Positions 19,580 through 30,205 of a DNA stretch of 64,000 bases are shown here, one piece after another; position 1 is the stretch's first letter; the number at the start of each line of letters is the position of its first letter. The DNA comes from Adiantum capillus-veneris. Lineage: Eukaryota > Streptophyta > Polypodiopsida > Polypodiales > Pteridaceae. The position numbers and the translations under genes are program-made. The stretch covers positions 3,002,001-3,066,000 of the forward strand of contig CM043967.1 of NCBI GenBank assembly GCA_014529385.2, given 5' to 3'. A model generated the notes under the pieces. It did no database searches and had not been told where the DNA came from. It saw nothing but the letters and a program-made list of their open reading frames with translations.

Positions 19580-21569
19580 ATGGTAGCCGCAAAATCACCT
19601 GCAAAGAAGAAGAGGATGACTATAAAGGACTACTTAGAAGAAGTGGAGCCTTTTGTATCCCAGAAGGAAACCTGAAGCCCACAAGCACATGGATTCAAGA
19701 TGATCTCCTAGAGACAAATGATCTGAGAATCTACCAAGGAGTATCCAAAGATCCTGAGGGAAATGCAGTGGAGCTACCCATGATACGACGTGAGCTCAAT
19801 GAATTTGTCAGGAGCAAGATGGGGGTTACTTGGAGAAGCTGGATCTCCACAAGTACTTTGAAGCTTTGTCAGCGGGGATTGATATTAAAAGAGTGTGGGA
19901 ATTTGTAACCACAATCAAAGAAGATGGAGTGGCCCGAGTCACAGATCTGCAAGGCAAGCCTGATACAATGATTGTCATCACAGAGAAGGTGGTGGCAGCC
20001 GCACTTGACATCTCAAACAAAGGAGACACTACAACTTGCTGATGAGTCCAAAGAGGATGAAACCTTGAGGAATGCCAAGGAAAAGGCTGAGATAGAACAT
20101 GAGGCAAGCCAGGATGAAGTGATCAAGCTGAAAGACCATATGAAAGTGAAAGATCAGACCATCCAAAGGCTAAGGGCATCTCCGGCCAGAGTCAGAGCTA
20201 CTAGCTCGACTGGCACCACTTCAGAGAATGATCTGTATGAAGAACAAATGAAGGAACTCCAAAAGGATTTGACACTAGAGAAGAGACAAAGACTGATGCT
20301 GGCCGAGGGATCTCTTGTAATGCAAAACCACTTGGAAGAAGAGAACAAGGCCATGAAAATTGAGCCAGAAGCCGTGAAGAAGAAGATGGACGAGGAGTTT
20401 AAGAGATGGCAAACAGAAAACGAATACATCAAGAGGAAGCTCGAGGAGGTAAAAAAAATCAATGCAGATCTGAACGACCTCCTAGTGAACATGGGAGATC
20501 AAGCGGAACAGGCAAAGATGGCATATCAAAAGCAGATAGATGAACTGAAAGGCCAACAACAAACTGAAGAGAAACATTTTAGCACTAGGCCAGCTACAAT
20601 GGAAGGAATTGACATAGAAAATGTGTCAGATCCAGTGGACACCAATTTGCAAGAGGACATCCTTGTGGGACCTTCACAAGAACCCCAGGATCTGACACAA
20701 GAAGAAGAAGAAAAGCTATAGAAATCCGTAGAAGCAGCAATAAAAGACACGGCCAAAGAAGCGATGGAGTGGGAGCAGAGAATGTTTAAATCTATGACCA
20801 TTCAGAAGATAGATTCCAATATCATTCGGCGTGAATGACTACAGCCTTCTCTCCCATATCCTCTTCTAAAGTATGAAGCTGCTACAATAAACAAACGGAT
20901 AAAAGAGGAGCCAATAGTGCCATTATACAACGTAGATATCTCCAAACCAGAAGGAGTTAAGTTGATTGTGGACTCTCAACCCAAGTGGAGAAAGGCATGG
21001 CTCACCAAATATCGGCAATACTTAATTCATCTGGTAGAGGCGCCTAAAAGAATCAGAGACAACCTCAGTTTTTGTCCTCTACCAAGGATGCGGACATGGA
21101 AAGCACATGAGCTATTGCAGGGAATCCAACCCACATGGCTCAATTACCCGAAGCTGCCAGGCTTGAAGACAGGCGAGAAAATGAGTGAGCAATACATGGT
21201 GAAAACCCTAACGGGCGCCATCAAATTGTTCACTGGCTCGCCTGACCTATCTTGCATCATGCTTAGAAAAATATGTAAAACCCTTATGGGGGTCTTCGAA
21301 ACCTTTAAACCTAGATAGGCAACAGATAATATCTTTTTCTTCCAAGACACATACAGATGTGCATACAATCTGTCTACTCAGCCTTCTCATGAGGTCATAC
21401 ATGCACTTTATCAGAGAATCATGTTTTTGCCTTCTTATCACCTCTAGGCCTTGAAGAAGCCTTCTACACTGGCTTCTTCACCATCAACACAGAGATATTC
21501 GGCCCAACATTACTCGCTCGGCATGCGCGATATGAGTCCCTTATAAAGATGCGCGAAAGCCTCCACTAA
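19580..21569 (+). pseudogene. Element A accessory ORF with coiled coils (unknown family)
   Basis: A coding-like region between the palindrome array and the 3' LTR, in sense orientation. It starts at ATG 19580 (MVAAKSPAKKKRM, with a basic nuclear-signal-like cluster) and shifts frame near 19660, 19825 and 20030. It then runs in frame 1 through TAG 20719 and TGA 20836 to TAG 21316, with coding-like tails to about 21569. The N-terminal part includes MIVITEKVVAAALDISNKGD, faintly like mobile-element-associated plant domains. Residues coded at 20041-20700 are strongly coiled-coil (for example NEYIKRKLEEVKKINADLND). The C-terminal part (20917-21318) is globular with many W, P and L residues. The place is that of env or accessory ORFs, but no signal peptide or membrane span is seen. 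Function unknown. Confidence 0.6.
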
Positions 21570-21608
21570 AGAAGCAGCTCTACTGCCATGTCGCGGATGA
21601 CATGAACT

Positions 21609-21621
21609 CGGAGGGGGGGAG
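21609..21621 (+). other. Element A polypurine tract
   Basis: A purine run GGAGGGGGGGAG immediately precedes the TGTTAGC start of the 3' LTR. It would prime plus-strand synthesis. Confidence 0.85.
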
Positions 21622-22549
21622 TGTTAGCGGCTGGACACACCCAACGGAGAATGATTGCTCGGCAGCATATTATTTTTTGTAATTATTCTTTAATTGAGAA
21701 AAACCGTCATTTCACCTTTGTAAATAGTGGGGATTGCAGAAGCTTCCAGATTGTATCCCATTTTTGACATTTAGATTGAGTGCATGGTTAAATTGGAATA
21801 TTAGGGTTTGAAATTGTAAGGTATTTACACCACTTTTAACCTTAATGAGAAAAACCTTTGTCATTTTTAAAAGTTATGTCTATGTGAGTGAGCGTACTCT
21901 GTGTACGAGAGAGAGTGAGAGTTTTATCTTGACGCTACGCGCGCACCGGTGGTCAGAATTGAGTGCGGAGAAGTGCAGCATGTTGCCCCTAACGAGAGCT
22001 ACACGCCAATACCTACATTGCGGGTGTACGATCTGGTTTTGCTAACTCGACCCACGAGATACATCTAGTGATTCGGTGAGCATACGTGGTCTATTTTTTG
22101 CATTTCAGCATATCCATGCGTCCGCAATGAGTAGAGCTACACATTAGGCACTTTAGTTTTCAGAAACAAGGACCTGCAAATTTCGACCAGACATCCTACG
22201 TAATTTTGCACAAGGTGTTTAGGGTTGGGGTTTTGGTTCATGGACCTTAGGGAGAGTGACATATTGGTGTTAATAGGGTTTCCTTCAAGTTCTGTGGCGT
22301 TTTGAGAACTTTTGATGGGTATTTGGCTCTTGAAAGTGTTGTAGGGAATCTCCTCTTATGCACTTCTGAAGGCTGTAGCTTAGACATTGGGTAGAGACCT
22401 TTGTAGGAAGTAGTCGAGAGTCGGTCCAGTGTAGGTTGACACCCTATGCTTGCTTCCACGCGCCTGCGGGGCGAGCTTCGTCCTTAGCTGACAAATCTTG
22501 TTAGGTGAGTTCTCGCTGTGCTACGTCCGTCGCGGCGTATCCGCCAACA
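21622..22549 (+). mobile_element. Element A 3' LTR
   Basis: 928 bp, paired with 4326-5253. It starts TGTTAGCGG and ends CCGCCAACA. It carries the palindrome half-site at 22189 at the same offset as in the 5' LTR, although the bases just after it differ. About 65 substitutions and several small indels separate the LTRs by hand count. Confidence 0.95.
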
Positions 22550-22554
22550 GTGAA
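22550..22554 (+). repeat. Target-site duplication of element A, right copy
   Basis: GTGAA, identical to 4321-4325. Element B's interrupted pol resumes here. Confidence 0.92.
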
Positions 22555-24100
22555 ACTTTCTCAACGAGCTCCTTGGTAACAAGGAATGGATCGGTATGTT
22601 TTACAAAACTTGAAGATTTGAAGAGATGTGAGAGGCAATATGTGCATAATGTACAAACAGGCATGAAAAAGAGTGGGTTGTTAGAGCCTACTGTAAATGT
22701 TTTGGGTTTGTGTGAACAAGTTTCTTTTGTAGATACTATGGGTGAGTTTGATGCTATAATGGGGTCTAGTTTGCATCTTGAAAATGAAGTTGTGGAAGTT
22801 TTCTCTATGGAAATGTATCAAGTAATAGAAGCCTTTAAAGAAAACCAAACAATTGGCTCAGAAGTCCATGTTGAAACTAAATACAAGAGTGTAGCAAAGA
22901 AGGTGAAACCAGTAGCTTCACCCTTACCACCCAACAACAGGGAAAAGATTGACCAGGCTTCTTTACAACCAAGTTTGAGGAATCCTATAAAGATTGGGCG
23001 TACCTTCACAAAGGAGTCTTTTCAAGAGTTGCAAATTGGTTGCGAGGAGTTTCTAACACAGGAGGAGACAAAGTGCTTCAAAGAAATGCTTTCAAATCAT
23101 GGTAAGGATTTTGCATTTGAGCCACATGAGATAGGGTGTGTTGATCCTTCTATTGTAGCTCCTATGGTAATTTTCACAATACCTCATGTGCCTTGGAATT
23201 TGTGGCCTATTCCGGTTCCAAAGGCTCATTTGCCAAAGTTAGTAGAGCTACTAAATGAGAAAATCCAAATGGGAATCTTGGAGCCTTCTTGTGCTCCATA
23301 CTCAAACAGGTGGTTCACAGTTCCAAAGAAGAATGGTTCTCTATGCTTCATCCAAGATATGCAACCAGTAAACAAGGTGACAATTAGAAATGTAGGTACA
23401 GGTTCAATTGCGGATGAGTTTGCAGAGGCATTTGCAGGGAGGGCAATCTACTCTCAGGGTATGATCAATTTCAGCTTGCAATCAAAAGCAGAGACTTGAC
23501 AACCATGAGGACACCTTTGGGTTTGGTAAGGATGTGCACCTTGCCACAGGGAGCAACCAACTCAGTTGCACATATGATGAATGGGATGAATAAGATCTTA
23601 CGTGACTTTATTCCTCAAATCACAATGCCTTTCATTGATGATTTGCCTATCAAAGGATGTGAAGAAAGTGACAAACATGAATCTTTGGATCTCAAGGGAT
23701 GTTGCAGGTTTGTGGTAGATCACATAAATGATTATGATAAAATTTTGTTTAGGTTGGAAGAAGTCAATCTTACATTGTCAGGGAAAAAGTCTATGTTTGG
23801 TGTCAATGAAGTACTCATTGTGGGCACATGTGCGGGCCATATGGTAGAAAACCTTGTCCAGCAAAGGTAGTGCCATCCAAAGCATTAAAGAAACAGGCAC
23901 TAGCATCACTGAGGTTAGAAGGTTTCTGGGAGCATGTGTCTTCTATGTTATTTGGATTCCACATTATGCACATGTAGTTGATCCTCTTTATCAGCTGCTT
24001 AGAAAGAATCAAAAGTTTAAATGGACAGAAGCACATGTAAAATCCATGAAAAATCTAAACGAGTTGCTCCAGTCAGCAACAACTTTGAGAAAGGTAGACT
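22555..24100 (+). pseudogene. Element B reverse transcriptase, broken
   Basis: Frame 1 (to TGA 23497) carries an N-terminal extension and the RT fingers: ILEPSCAPYSNRWFTVPKKN and QDMQPVNKVTIRN. The palm continues in frame 3 with TTMRTPLGLVRMCTLPQGAT and the catalytic block F-I-D-D at 23631-23642 followed by LPIKG, then back in frame 1 with TEVRRFLGACVFY. The F-I-D-D-x-x-x-K-G form and the following HINDYDKILFRL helix differ from common plant Gypsy RTs (Y-x-D-D). From memory they recall a clade frequent in fungi and some early-diverging land plants. It is a frame-shifted relic. Confidence 0.82.
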
Positions 24101-26005
24101 ATGAGTGTCAAAAGGCCAGTAATTGTGACAGTAGACACTAGTCCTACAGGGATTGGATGGGCAATAGGGCAAGATGACAAAGAAGGACACAGGTATGTGG
24201 TAAGATTTGGAGCAAGGGTACTAAGTGCTCGCCAAAGAAACTATCCACAGATAAAGAGAGAGTTATGGGGTATGGTTACAGCCTTGAAAAGTGGGAAAGA
24301 GTACCTAATTGGTGCATGTGTGGTTGTAGAAACAGATTGTCTACCACTTCTTGGGATGATTACAAGCTACTCAACGCCAGACATTGCTATGTTGCGGTGG
24401 ATTGCCTACATTAAGTCCTTAAATCCCGAGTTTAAGCACATTGCAGGTAAAGACAATACAGTGGTAGATATGCTATCAAGGGCAAGGTATGAAGATGAGT
24501 CACAAATGATTGACGAGGGGGATGATGTAGGCACAAAGTTCTATTCTATCTCTCATGTCAAAGGTAACAATGTCTGCATTACTAATCTACTTGAATCATT
24601 CTTGAAAGAGCTTTATGAAGGTGACTGGCTTCTTATTGGAAGCTATTTGAGTACTCTAGCAAAACAGGATGATTGGTCTGAACAAGAATTCAGGAAGATA
24701 CGTAGGAAAGCATATGGGTACTTTTTGAGGGATGGTTACTTGTGGAAGCATTTTAAACAAAAGGGTGCTACACCACAACGGGTTATATGTAAAAAAGAGA
24801 CTCAAGTAAAGCTCATGCAAGACTTTCATGAGAGTCTATGGGCTAGACACAGGGGTGTGTGGGCAACCTTCTCCAAGTTGAAAGAAAAATATTGGTGGAA
24901 GGGTATGTATAAAGATGTATCTCAATTTGTAGAGTCATGTGTAACTTGTCCAATGTATTCAAATGTCCAACATTGTGATGGATTCCACCCTACATATCCA
25001 CTAGCCATGCACTATAAATGGGTTGTGGATCTAGTCACAATGCCTTTAGGACTCTGGCAGATGAGGTACTTGGTTCTTGCACGAGAGGACCTAACTAATC
25101 AGGTTGAAGGAAGAGCATTAAGAGCTAAAACCACGGAAGCTGTGTGCAAATTCCTTCTTGATGAGGTGATTTGCCGTTATGGTTGTGTGGGAAAGATCAC
25201 TGCAGACAAAGGTGAACTCGATGCTGAAGAAGCAAGGGAGTTCTTTTCCAGATTAGGAATCAAGCTTTCTCTTACTACAACTTACAACCCTGAAGGCAAT
25301 GAAAAGAGTGAAAGAGGGCATCCTCCTATCATCAAAGCTTTGGCTAAGGCTTGCGAAGGAAGATTTGATGAATGGCCAAAATTGTTACCATATGCTTTAT
25401 GGGTTGATCGTACAACACATAGCTCAGTAACTGGCTACATGCCTGCGGAGCTAATGTATGGTCAAAAGCCAGTGATGTCGATCGAAGATACAATTCCCAC
25501 ATGGAATGTACTACCTTGGCAAGAGGGGCTTAGCAGGGAAGATCTCCTTGCATTGCGCATAAGGCAACTAGAGAGAAGACCTGGAGACATTGAGGCTGCA
25601 AAAGAACGACTCAAAAATGCAAGGCTGAAAAACAAGGACTACTTTGATAAGCGACATCGTCTCAGGAGCAAAGCAATTGAGAAAGGTGACTGGGTTTTAG
25701 TATATGATATTAGCCTTGATAACCAGCACACGGTCATGCGTAAGTTTTCAAAAAGATGGTTTGGACCGTATATTGTAAAGCATGTGCATGAAAATGCTAC
25801 TTACAACTTGTCTGAACTAGCTAGTACAGAATTAAAGATTCCCATTGCAGGAAAAAGGATCAAAATGTTTAAGAGAAGAGGAGACAATGATCCAGAAGAT
25901 GTTGATGAGGAAGAAGAGCATAACACAGGTGAAGATCAAAGTGAAGATGAAGCTTTGGAATTATTGAGTGAAGAAGAAAGCAAGGAAGATGTACAAGAGG
26001 GCTAA
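24101..26005 (+). pseudogene. Element B RNase H and integrase (long intact frame)
   Basis: This 634-codon open frame is the longest in the window. It begins with RNase H (VTVDTSPTGIGWAIG, QRNYPQIKRELWG, ETDCLPLLG, HIAGKDNTVVDMLSR), continues with the zinc module (H-x-x-x-x-x-x-H in FHESLWARHRG, then C-V-T-C) and then the integrase core. The D residues are in VVDLVT (about 25027) and TADKGE (about 25204), and E in EKSERG (25310-25312). A GPY-type C-terminal module (RWFGPYIVKHVH) and an acidic tail complete it. The upstream RT is shifted, so it cannot be made as a normal Pol, but the frame itself is remarkably intact. Confidence 0.88.
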
Positions 26006-26049
26006 TCTTACAAAGAGACAATGTGGCACATACCGGAGGATGTGCAGGT

Positions 26050-26063
26050 TTAGAGGGGGTGGA
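26050..26063 (+). other. Element B polypurine tract
   Basis: TAGAGGGGGTGGA directly precedes the TGTCGTG start of the 3' LTR. Confidence 0.8.
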
Positions 26064-26815
26064 TGTCGTGTTGTGACACGTACATAGTGGGAACGCATGC
26101 TACAAGAGTTATCTTATAACTTTTTAGATACATAATTATATTTCCTATAATGTACATATGCATATTTAAGTATAATAATATGCTTTCTATCTCATCCTAT
26201 TATTTATCTCAAGGGTAACCTATTCTTACTTTACCATCAAAAAATACTATGGGAAAAGCATCAATAGCTCCGCCTCTTTAACTTGGGGCAAAAAAACATT
26301 GATTCTTTATTTCTACTACCTCATTATCATCTCACACCCTAGCTAGATCCTATATCTAGGTAAAACTCCAATAAATATATATTCTATGTATTTTTCTTAT
26401 ATTTCTTTTTAAATAGCTACTAGGAGGGAATCAAATCCTAGTGGGACACTAGGTGACATGATTTCAAAGATACACTTATTTTAATGCATTATTGCAAGAA
26501 CTTTGTCAAGGAGCAATGCCATGCTTTCATATGGCATGAGGTGTCCTTTGGAATCAAATGAAAGTCTATGCTAAGGGGACCACAGGAAGACTTTTGCTGC
26601 CAGAAATGGACCCTATTTTGATGATTTTTTTACACAAAGTTCCAATCCGAATCGGAAAACAATTTTTTATTTGTAGTCATGGTTGAGGAGATATGATGAA
26701 AATACTGGACCCCAATTTGCCCACATCATGCAGGGACAGCTCATTTCAAGCTTTTCCAGTTTCTATTTACACTGGCTCTTCTCTTCTTGTGTAAACCCTT
26801 AGGGGTTCCCTTCAC

Positions 26816-26825
26816 CTATAAAAGA
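26816..26825 (+). promoter_or_regulatory. LTR TATA box (element B, 3' LTR)
   Basis: CTATAAAAGA, equivalent to 520-529 of the 5' LTR. Confidence 0.6.
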
Positions 26826-27161
26826 GGACCTCTTCTTCCTTGAAAACCACTCAATCATTCAAGACATTGATGACAGGAATTCATGAGGGAGTGAGTAGTA
26901 ATGCCAAATTGTACTTAGCCATTAACATAAGCCTAAGCGTACACTTTCTCCTAGAGGAAACTAGCCATTCTTGCACGCAATCATTGGAAGATCAACTCAA
27001 ATCAAAGAAGGTCTTGGACTTGGAGTATCAATCAAAGTTGAATTCTCCCCTCTTCTTCTCTCTCCATCAATAATGGTGCCGAAGGCTTTGTCAAGTAAGA
27101 TGTGTTCTACATTGATGTTTTCTTGATTTCTTGTTGTTTTCTTTTTCATCTCTAATCCAAC

Positions 27162-27197
<36 letters not shown>

Positions 27198-27410
27198 CTA
27201 ATCTCGTCTCCTTAACCAAACCTATCTCTCTCACTCTTAGTAATTCATCCTCTCTACGAATTTTAGGTTCTCCTTGCTACAGGTACATCTCTCCCCGCAG
27301 TATCCTTATTGCCTACGGGCAAGAATAGGGCTTGGGAGGGAAACTCTCTTCTCTTCTCTTACCTTCTCTTCTCTCATATCTACATTTTGCACATACTGGA
27401 GTTATCCTAG

Positions 27411-27838
27411 ATGAATAATCCACATGATGATAATTTCTATCGCTTTCACTCTGTACGATCTATTAGAATTAACGTATGGATTAGCCGTAAAATACACTTT
27501 CAACAACGTATAGTGTTTCTCTTTGGCCTAGAAAGGCTCAATGAAATACTTCTATCACCGGATCCCATTATACTACCTCTCATAGACTATAAATTTTCTT
27601 TTGACGTAAGCGTAGTTATCTTGCTATGAACCAAGAGGATTTGTACACACAATTAATCCCAATCACTAGACAAAATATCTATATTATGATAAGCACAAAA
27701 CTACAATTCCAAAGGATAATTCGTAGCCTATTTGGTCAGCAAAGATTGAATGCCATTAACTCATCTATTAACCCTTTCATATTACCCATGATACGATATG
27801 ACCATAGCCTTGATGTTTTCATCTTTGTGTTGTTTTGA
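27411..27838 (+). CDS. Tandem LTR-embedded small ORFs (3' LTR copies)
   Basis: Two overlapping frames, 27411-27629 (72 codons) and 27626-27838 (70 codons), are equivalents of those at 1090-1517 and joined by ATGA. Lengths are identical to the 5' copies. Differences between LTRs fall mainly at amino-acid-changing sites. Unknown family. Confidence 0.25.
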
Positions 27839-28164
27839 CATTCTCTTTTGTGTTCTTTCTTTGTGTGTGTGAGTGCAAGAGAGAAAGAGTGGGTCTTATT
27901 TGATTGCACTTCTTTCCAAACCCTAGTTTTCATGGCATCTATGGTTTAACTCCTTCATATAGTTTTTTTTGAGTTCTCTCACAAATTCTCACAGCCATAA
28001 GCCTGGTGCTTTCCTGGCAAGACCACAAATTTCTCGACAACGTCCTACAGACACTCACAAGTGTGGCCATGTATAGTTTGCAGTGCCTCCTCTGTCCATG
28101 TGCAGAACTCCCTCACTTGTTTACCCATAGCTCATTATATTTTTCCATACTTGACACAAATATC

Positions 28165-29149
28165 CCACAATAATGTCAGTTATGCCATGTATTTGTGATG
28201 AGACAATGAAGAAGACTTGTTGACTTAGTTATGGATGTTCTTGCAAAGGCCAGCTTCCTATTTTTCTTGCATAGAATAAAATTTGCACCTGTACACCTAC
28301 GCATTCTTTGTGCTTTCTCCATAATATAACATAAATATCTCATAAGAAGCCCACCTCTACCATGACATACAACAAAATAGTCTAGAGCTCGCTCGACCAA
28401 CCTTGCTCTTGTCTTCATGTTCATCATTGTCATCAATGCCAGCATAACCATTGTATCTATGCTTGCGATCAACGATCTCTTTGTCAGTTCTTCAAGGGAG
28501 ATGCTCTTGCTTGATCCTTGAACACTTCTTGCACTACTACTCCTCCTCCCGCTCCTGCTTTTCTCCTGCTTGCGCTTTTATTTAGGCTAAAAACATAGAT
28601 TTGGTCATTGATGCTCTACCTTGACCCTTAGCATGCTAACCTTGCAAGTTTTGTGCTACAAGTTGGATGCATAACTTTCACCTTGTATTACCTTTTGGTG
28701 TGACTATGTATCAACCAGCCTATATTAGATTCAGCCCATCCATAGAATGCAAACTATGACATGCCCTGCTATGAGGTAATTAAGCAGACTCATTGACTCA
28801 ATTGTGGATGTTCATGTAACGCATCCACACAACCAAGTTATCAATGTGCGGCTTCCTATTTTCCTTGCATAGCATAAATGTCGCACATGTTGCATTCTTT
28901 GTCCTCTCTCCATAATTAACATAAATATTCCACAAGAGCCCCGTCTCTACCATACCATACAATCTAAATCTTCCTCCCCCAGCCCTACTCGATCTTTGAA
29001 TTCATCATCACTATTATCATATCCATTGTATACATGCTTACGATCATTGTGCTCTCTCTCAATCATTTCAGGAAGATGCTCTTGCTCGCTCCTTGAACAC
29101 TTCTCTTGCTGCTACTTTTGCTCTTGCTTGTTCTTCTGCTCATGCTTCT
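28165..29149 (-). repeat. Two diverged copies of a coding-like segment
   Basis: Copy 1 (about 28165-28640) and copy 2 (about 28765-29149, continuing at 36803-36880 beyond element C) share long patches: GGCTTCCTATTTTCCTTGCAT-type, CATTGTAT-A/C-CATGCTTACGATC-type and AGATGCTCTTGCT. Read on the minus strand, both give protein-like sequence with patches KHVYNGY / KHRYNGY and EIFMLI / EIFMLYYGE, but with stops. It looks like a tandemly duplicated fragment of an unidentified gene, perhaps a transposase-type host-range gene. No family was recognised. Confidence 0.5.
29145..29149 (+). repeat. Target-site duplication of element C, left copy
   Basis: CTTCT, repeated exactly at 36798-36802 beyond the other LTR. 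Confidence 0.9.
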
Positions 29150-29550
29150 TGTAACATCTAATGCACTAGTAACTTGTGTGTAGCAGAAATTGATAACACA
29201 ATGACCATTTCATTAAGAACAAGCATAGAGAGAGTACTTAATTTGAGAAATCAACATAGCAATTTACACCTAGCTAATTTGGCATTGCCGATACTTGAAA
29301 AGAGAGAGAGAAATAGAACAATTCACAACAGTTGAGGACCGGATTTACATGGAGCTGGTCCCCCCTCCATAAAGGCTTTGTATTTGTCCCCCTTTGAATC
29401 CTTATTTTCCTTCCTTTGAATCCCTGCACAAAGACCGGTCTGGCAGCCTTACCAATATTCTAGCTTTTACTCCCCTGGTACTTCTCATATTAAATAATTA
29501 GTTTAACATGAGAAAATCATTTGGGTAATTAGATATTAGTTTTTATGACA
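29150..29550 (-). mobile_element. Element C 3' LTR, internally deleted
   Basis: 401 bp. Its first 235 bp match 35248-35485 and its last 165 bp match about 36640-36797 of the other LTR. The missing 1.15 kb is bounded by short TATT-like matches, which suggests a deletion between microhomologies. A purine-rich tract (GAGAGAGG on the minus strand) lies just outside at 29553-29562 and would be the polypurine tract. Confidence 0.88.
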
Positions 29551-29935
29551 TTACCTCTCTCTTGAAATCATAGTCGTCCTCAACTATGCGGTAGAGAAGA
29601 TAAAACCTAGTCATTAGTCCGTTTGCTATCGGGTAGAAGATCCCTATTTTACCCTATGACATCATTCCATAATGGATGACTAGTCCAATTGGTGCTTGAG
29701 AGTGTTAGCTGCCACAAGCATGTATGCACATTAGTCCGTATCAATCTTCCATAGTAGAGTGACAAGCTCTACTTGGTGTTCGGGGGACGTCGTCTCCACA
29801 AACATGATCCTAAGGATGCATGCACAATAAATAAAAAGAGAGTATTATAAGACAAAAACTTTGTTCATTTATACATATTTATATTTTCTTACTCTAGGGA
29901 ATCATTGTAAGCATTGACAAGGTTTAGGTTATCCT
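29551..29935 (-). other. Element C 3' untranslated region
   Basis: Between the 3' LTR and the chromodomain. It contains the polypurine tract and no reading frame of note. Confidence 0.6.
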
Positions 29936-30205
29936 TTAATTATATGCCTTGCATCCATCTAGCATTTTCAAAAGGATAATATTTAAACTTGATAAGATAT
30001 CGTTGGATAGTCTTATCAGCTCGTAATACCTTGTCTTTGTGTCGGAGATGGACTTGCACTGCAACACTTCTTCTTGGTCCTTGATCTCCGGTGGGTCTTC
30101 ACTGATTGCTTCTTGAGGTGGCTCTCCTTTGTAAGGATTTAGTAGGCTCACACGGAAAGCATTGTGTGTGAGCCAATGGTTGGGCAACTTGAGTTGATAG
30201 TTCAT
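29930..30205 (-). pseudogene. Element C integrase C-terminus with chromodomain relic
   Basis: One minus frame encodes KLPNHWLTHNAFRVSLLNPY followed by PPEIKDQEEVLQCKSI. The next part of a chromodomain is found in a neighbouring frame, as RYLIKFKYYPFENARWMQ, near 29940-29998. Chromodomains steer chromovirus integration to particular chromatin marks. A one-base shift splits this one. Confidence 0.75.

Larger units (their letters stand above)
4326..22549 (+). mobile_element. Element A: 18.2-kb Ty3/Gypsy retrotransposon nested in B
   Basis: The boundaries are set by two 928-bp LTRs (TGTT...AACA), a primer site right after the 5' LTR, a polypurine tract right before the 3' LTR and matching 5-bp target duplications. 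The PR-RT-RNase H-IN order makes it Ty3/Gypsy. It is unusually long because of a 1.8-kb leader and nearly 5 kb between the pol C-terminus and the 3' LTR. The coding regions carry many stops and shifts. Hand count of LTR differences is about 7 percent. An archaeal-type second RNase H, expected in the Tat lineage, was not seen. Confidence 0.95.
26064..28039 (+). mobile_element. Element B 3' LTR
   Basis: 1976 bp, starting TGTCGTGTTGTGACACG and ending CTCGACA. It contains a TATA box at 26817-26824, a TA microsatellite at about 27162-27198 and the same two tandem small ORFs as the 5' LTR (27411-27629 and 27626-27838). Beyond 28039 the next five bases ACGTC would be the target duplication, but the left copy lies outside the window. 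Confidence 0.92.

Noticed and set aside
19580-21569. Envelope-like gene making A a retrovirus-like element
   Set aside because: No signal peptide, transmembrane segment or fusion-like peptide is visible. The protein is coiled-coil and soluble in character.
22498-22554. ATG at 22498 as the start of the 333-codon RT frame
   Set aside because: This ATG lies in the 3' LTR of the inserted element A. The frame is B's interrupted pol, read by chance from LTR sequence.
28176-28472. 98-codon minus-strand ORF as an intact gene
   Set aside because: Comparison with the second copy at 28765-29149 shows a better protein match in a neighbouring frame with stops, so this frame is probably a shadow.
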